Origin: Candidatus Saccharibacteria bacterium UBA2866
GTDB taxonomy: Bacteria > Patescibacteriota > Saccharimonadia > Saccharimonadales > Saccharimonadaceae
Length of the DNA stretch: 12,851 nt
Assembly: GCA_002350545.1 (NCBI GenBank)
Contig: DEEY01000021.1
Location: forward strand, 25,560-38,410
Direction of reading: 5' to 3'
Position numbers and translations under genes: made by a program
Notes under the pieces: model-generated
The model's database searches: none
What the model was told of the DNA's origin: nothing
What the model saw: only the letters and a program-made list of their open reading frames with translations
In this document: one piece after another, positions 12,439-12,851 of the stretch
Layout: every line of letters begins with the position of its first letter
Numbering within the stretch: position 1 is the stretch's first letter

Positions 12439-12851
12439 ATGAGTAGTGAATGGGAGAAAGTCACAGGCTTTGAGGAAGATTATATTGTATCAAGGTCTGG
12501 GTCTGTCGTAAGCATCAAGAAAGGTAAATGGAAGCCATTGAAGCAAATGACAGACAAGGGCGGGTATTTGTATGTTAATTTAAGGAAGAATGGAGCATTG
12601 AAGCACGCTACAGTCCATAGATTGGTAGCAAATGCTTTTATCGAGAACCCAGAAAATAAGCCACAGGTCAATCATATCAACGGAGACAGACAAGACAATA
12701 AGGTCGCAAATCTAGAGTGGTGCTCTTCTTCCGAAAATAATCTACATAAATATAGGGTGCTAAAAGCAGAAAGCCATAGGAAATTAAAAGTCAAGTGTAT
12801 CGAGAATAATACGATATATGACAGTTACAGAAATGCAGCAAAAGCAACGGG
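12439..12851 (+). CDS. HNH homing-type endonuclease (NUMOD4-HNH-NUMOD1), 3' end cut by window edge
   Basis: The first 137 residues show the domain order of phage and intron-borne homing endonucleases. A NUMOD4 motif occupies about 4-26 (EWEKVTGFEEDYIVSRSGSVVSI). An HNH_3-type nuclease core covers about 59-105 (VHRLVANAFI, then VNHINGD with H79, and NLEWCSSSEN). A NUMOD1-like DNA-binding segment begins near 117 (KVKCIENNTIYDSY, RNAAKATG) and continues beyond the window. Such enzymes cut intron- or endonuclease-free alleles and spread by repair copying, or sit free-standing in phage genomes. All seven visible arginine codons checked are AGA or AGG, matching the GGDEF side rather than the core genes. 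No canonical Shine-Dalgarno precedes the ATG. Whether it sits in an intron, an intein or stands alone cannot be decided here. Confidence 0.9.
   Translation, partial: MSSEWEKVTGFEEDYIVSRSGSVVSIKKGKWKPLKQMTDKGGYLYVNLRKNGALKHATVHRLVANAFIENPENKPQVNHINGDRQDNKVANLEWCSSSENNLHKYRVLKAESHRKLKVKCIENNTIYDSYRNAAKAT

Noticed and set aside
12210..12439. Group I intron flanking the HNH gene
   Set aside because: I could not recognise conserved P, Q, R or S core elements or split exons in the visible part; the downstream side is not in the window.
12480..12671. Minus-strand ORF of 63 codons opposite the HNH gene
   Set aside because: It is the antisense shadow of the conserved NUMOD4 and HNH coding region.
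1..12851. tRNA, rRNA, CRISPR arrays, riboswitches or insertion-sequence ends
   Set aside because: No cloverleaf with TTCGA-type arm, no regularly spaced repeats, and no transposase or terminal inverted repeats were seen in intergenic stretches; covariance searches would be needed to exclude small RNAs.

Overview
This AT-rich window looks like the compact genome of a Candidate Phyla Radiation (Patescibacteria) bacterium, most likely Candidatus Saccharibacteria (TM7). That placement is an inference from gene density, overlapping genes, stripped-down protein variants (a RecR without its zinc-finger cysteines, a NrnA-like DHH protein without its first histidine) and the gene set. The standard code is used: TGA is a real stop, for example at the cysS/queH junction. 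This excludes the UGA-recoding lineages Gracilibacteria and Absconditabacteria.

Positions 1-10420 are tightly packed core genes, mostly on the minus strand. They form four minus-strand transcription units and one plus-strand gene. Reading the minus strand in the direction of transcription: a PlsC-like acyltransferase (10420-9461); a GT39-like membrane glycosyltransferase, then ybaB and recR (9436-7063); cdsA, a yqeG-type HAD phosphatase and pgsA (5299-3618); and a DHH/DHHA1 phosphoesterase, an alpha/beta hydrolase, cysS and queH (3594 to beyond position 1). An acyl-CoA/ACP synthetase-like adenylating enzyme lies on the plus strand (5335-7068), divergent from cdsA and convergent with recR. Several of these products fit one membrane-lipid route: fatty acid activation, acyl transfer, CDP-diacylglycerol, phosphatidylglycerophosphate, then phosphatidylglycerol.

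The heads of these units share a signal: an extended -10 element (TGnTATAAT or close to it) followed 6-7 bases later by the start codon. This predicts leaderless mRNAs. Genes inside the units mostly have Shine-Dalgarno sequences or stop/start overlaps.

From about 10440 to the right edge the character changes to accessory DNA. It holds a membrane GGDEF protein with a proper leader, strong Shine-Dalgarno and intrinsic terminator; a 590-base stretch with one small ORF and two ORF pieces without start codons; and the 5' part of a NUMOD4-HNH-NUMOD1 homing-type endonuclease that runs off the window. Arginine codons shift from almost all CGN in the synthetase gene to mainly AGR here, suggesting recent acquisition.
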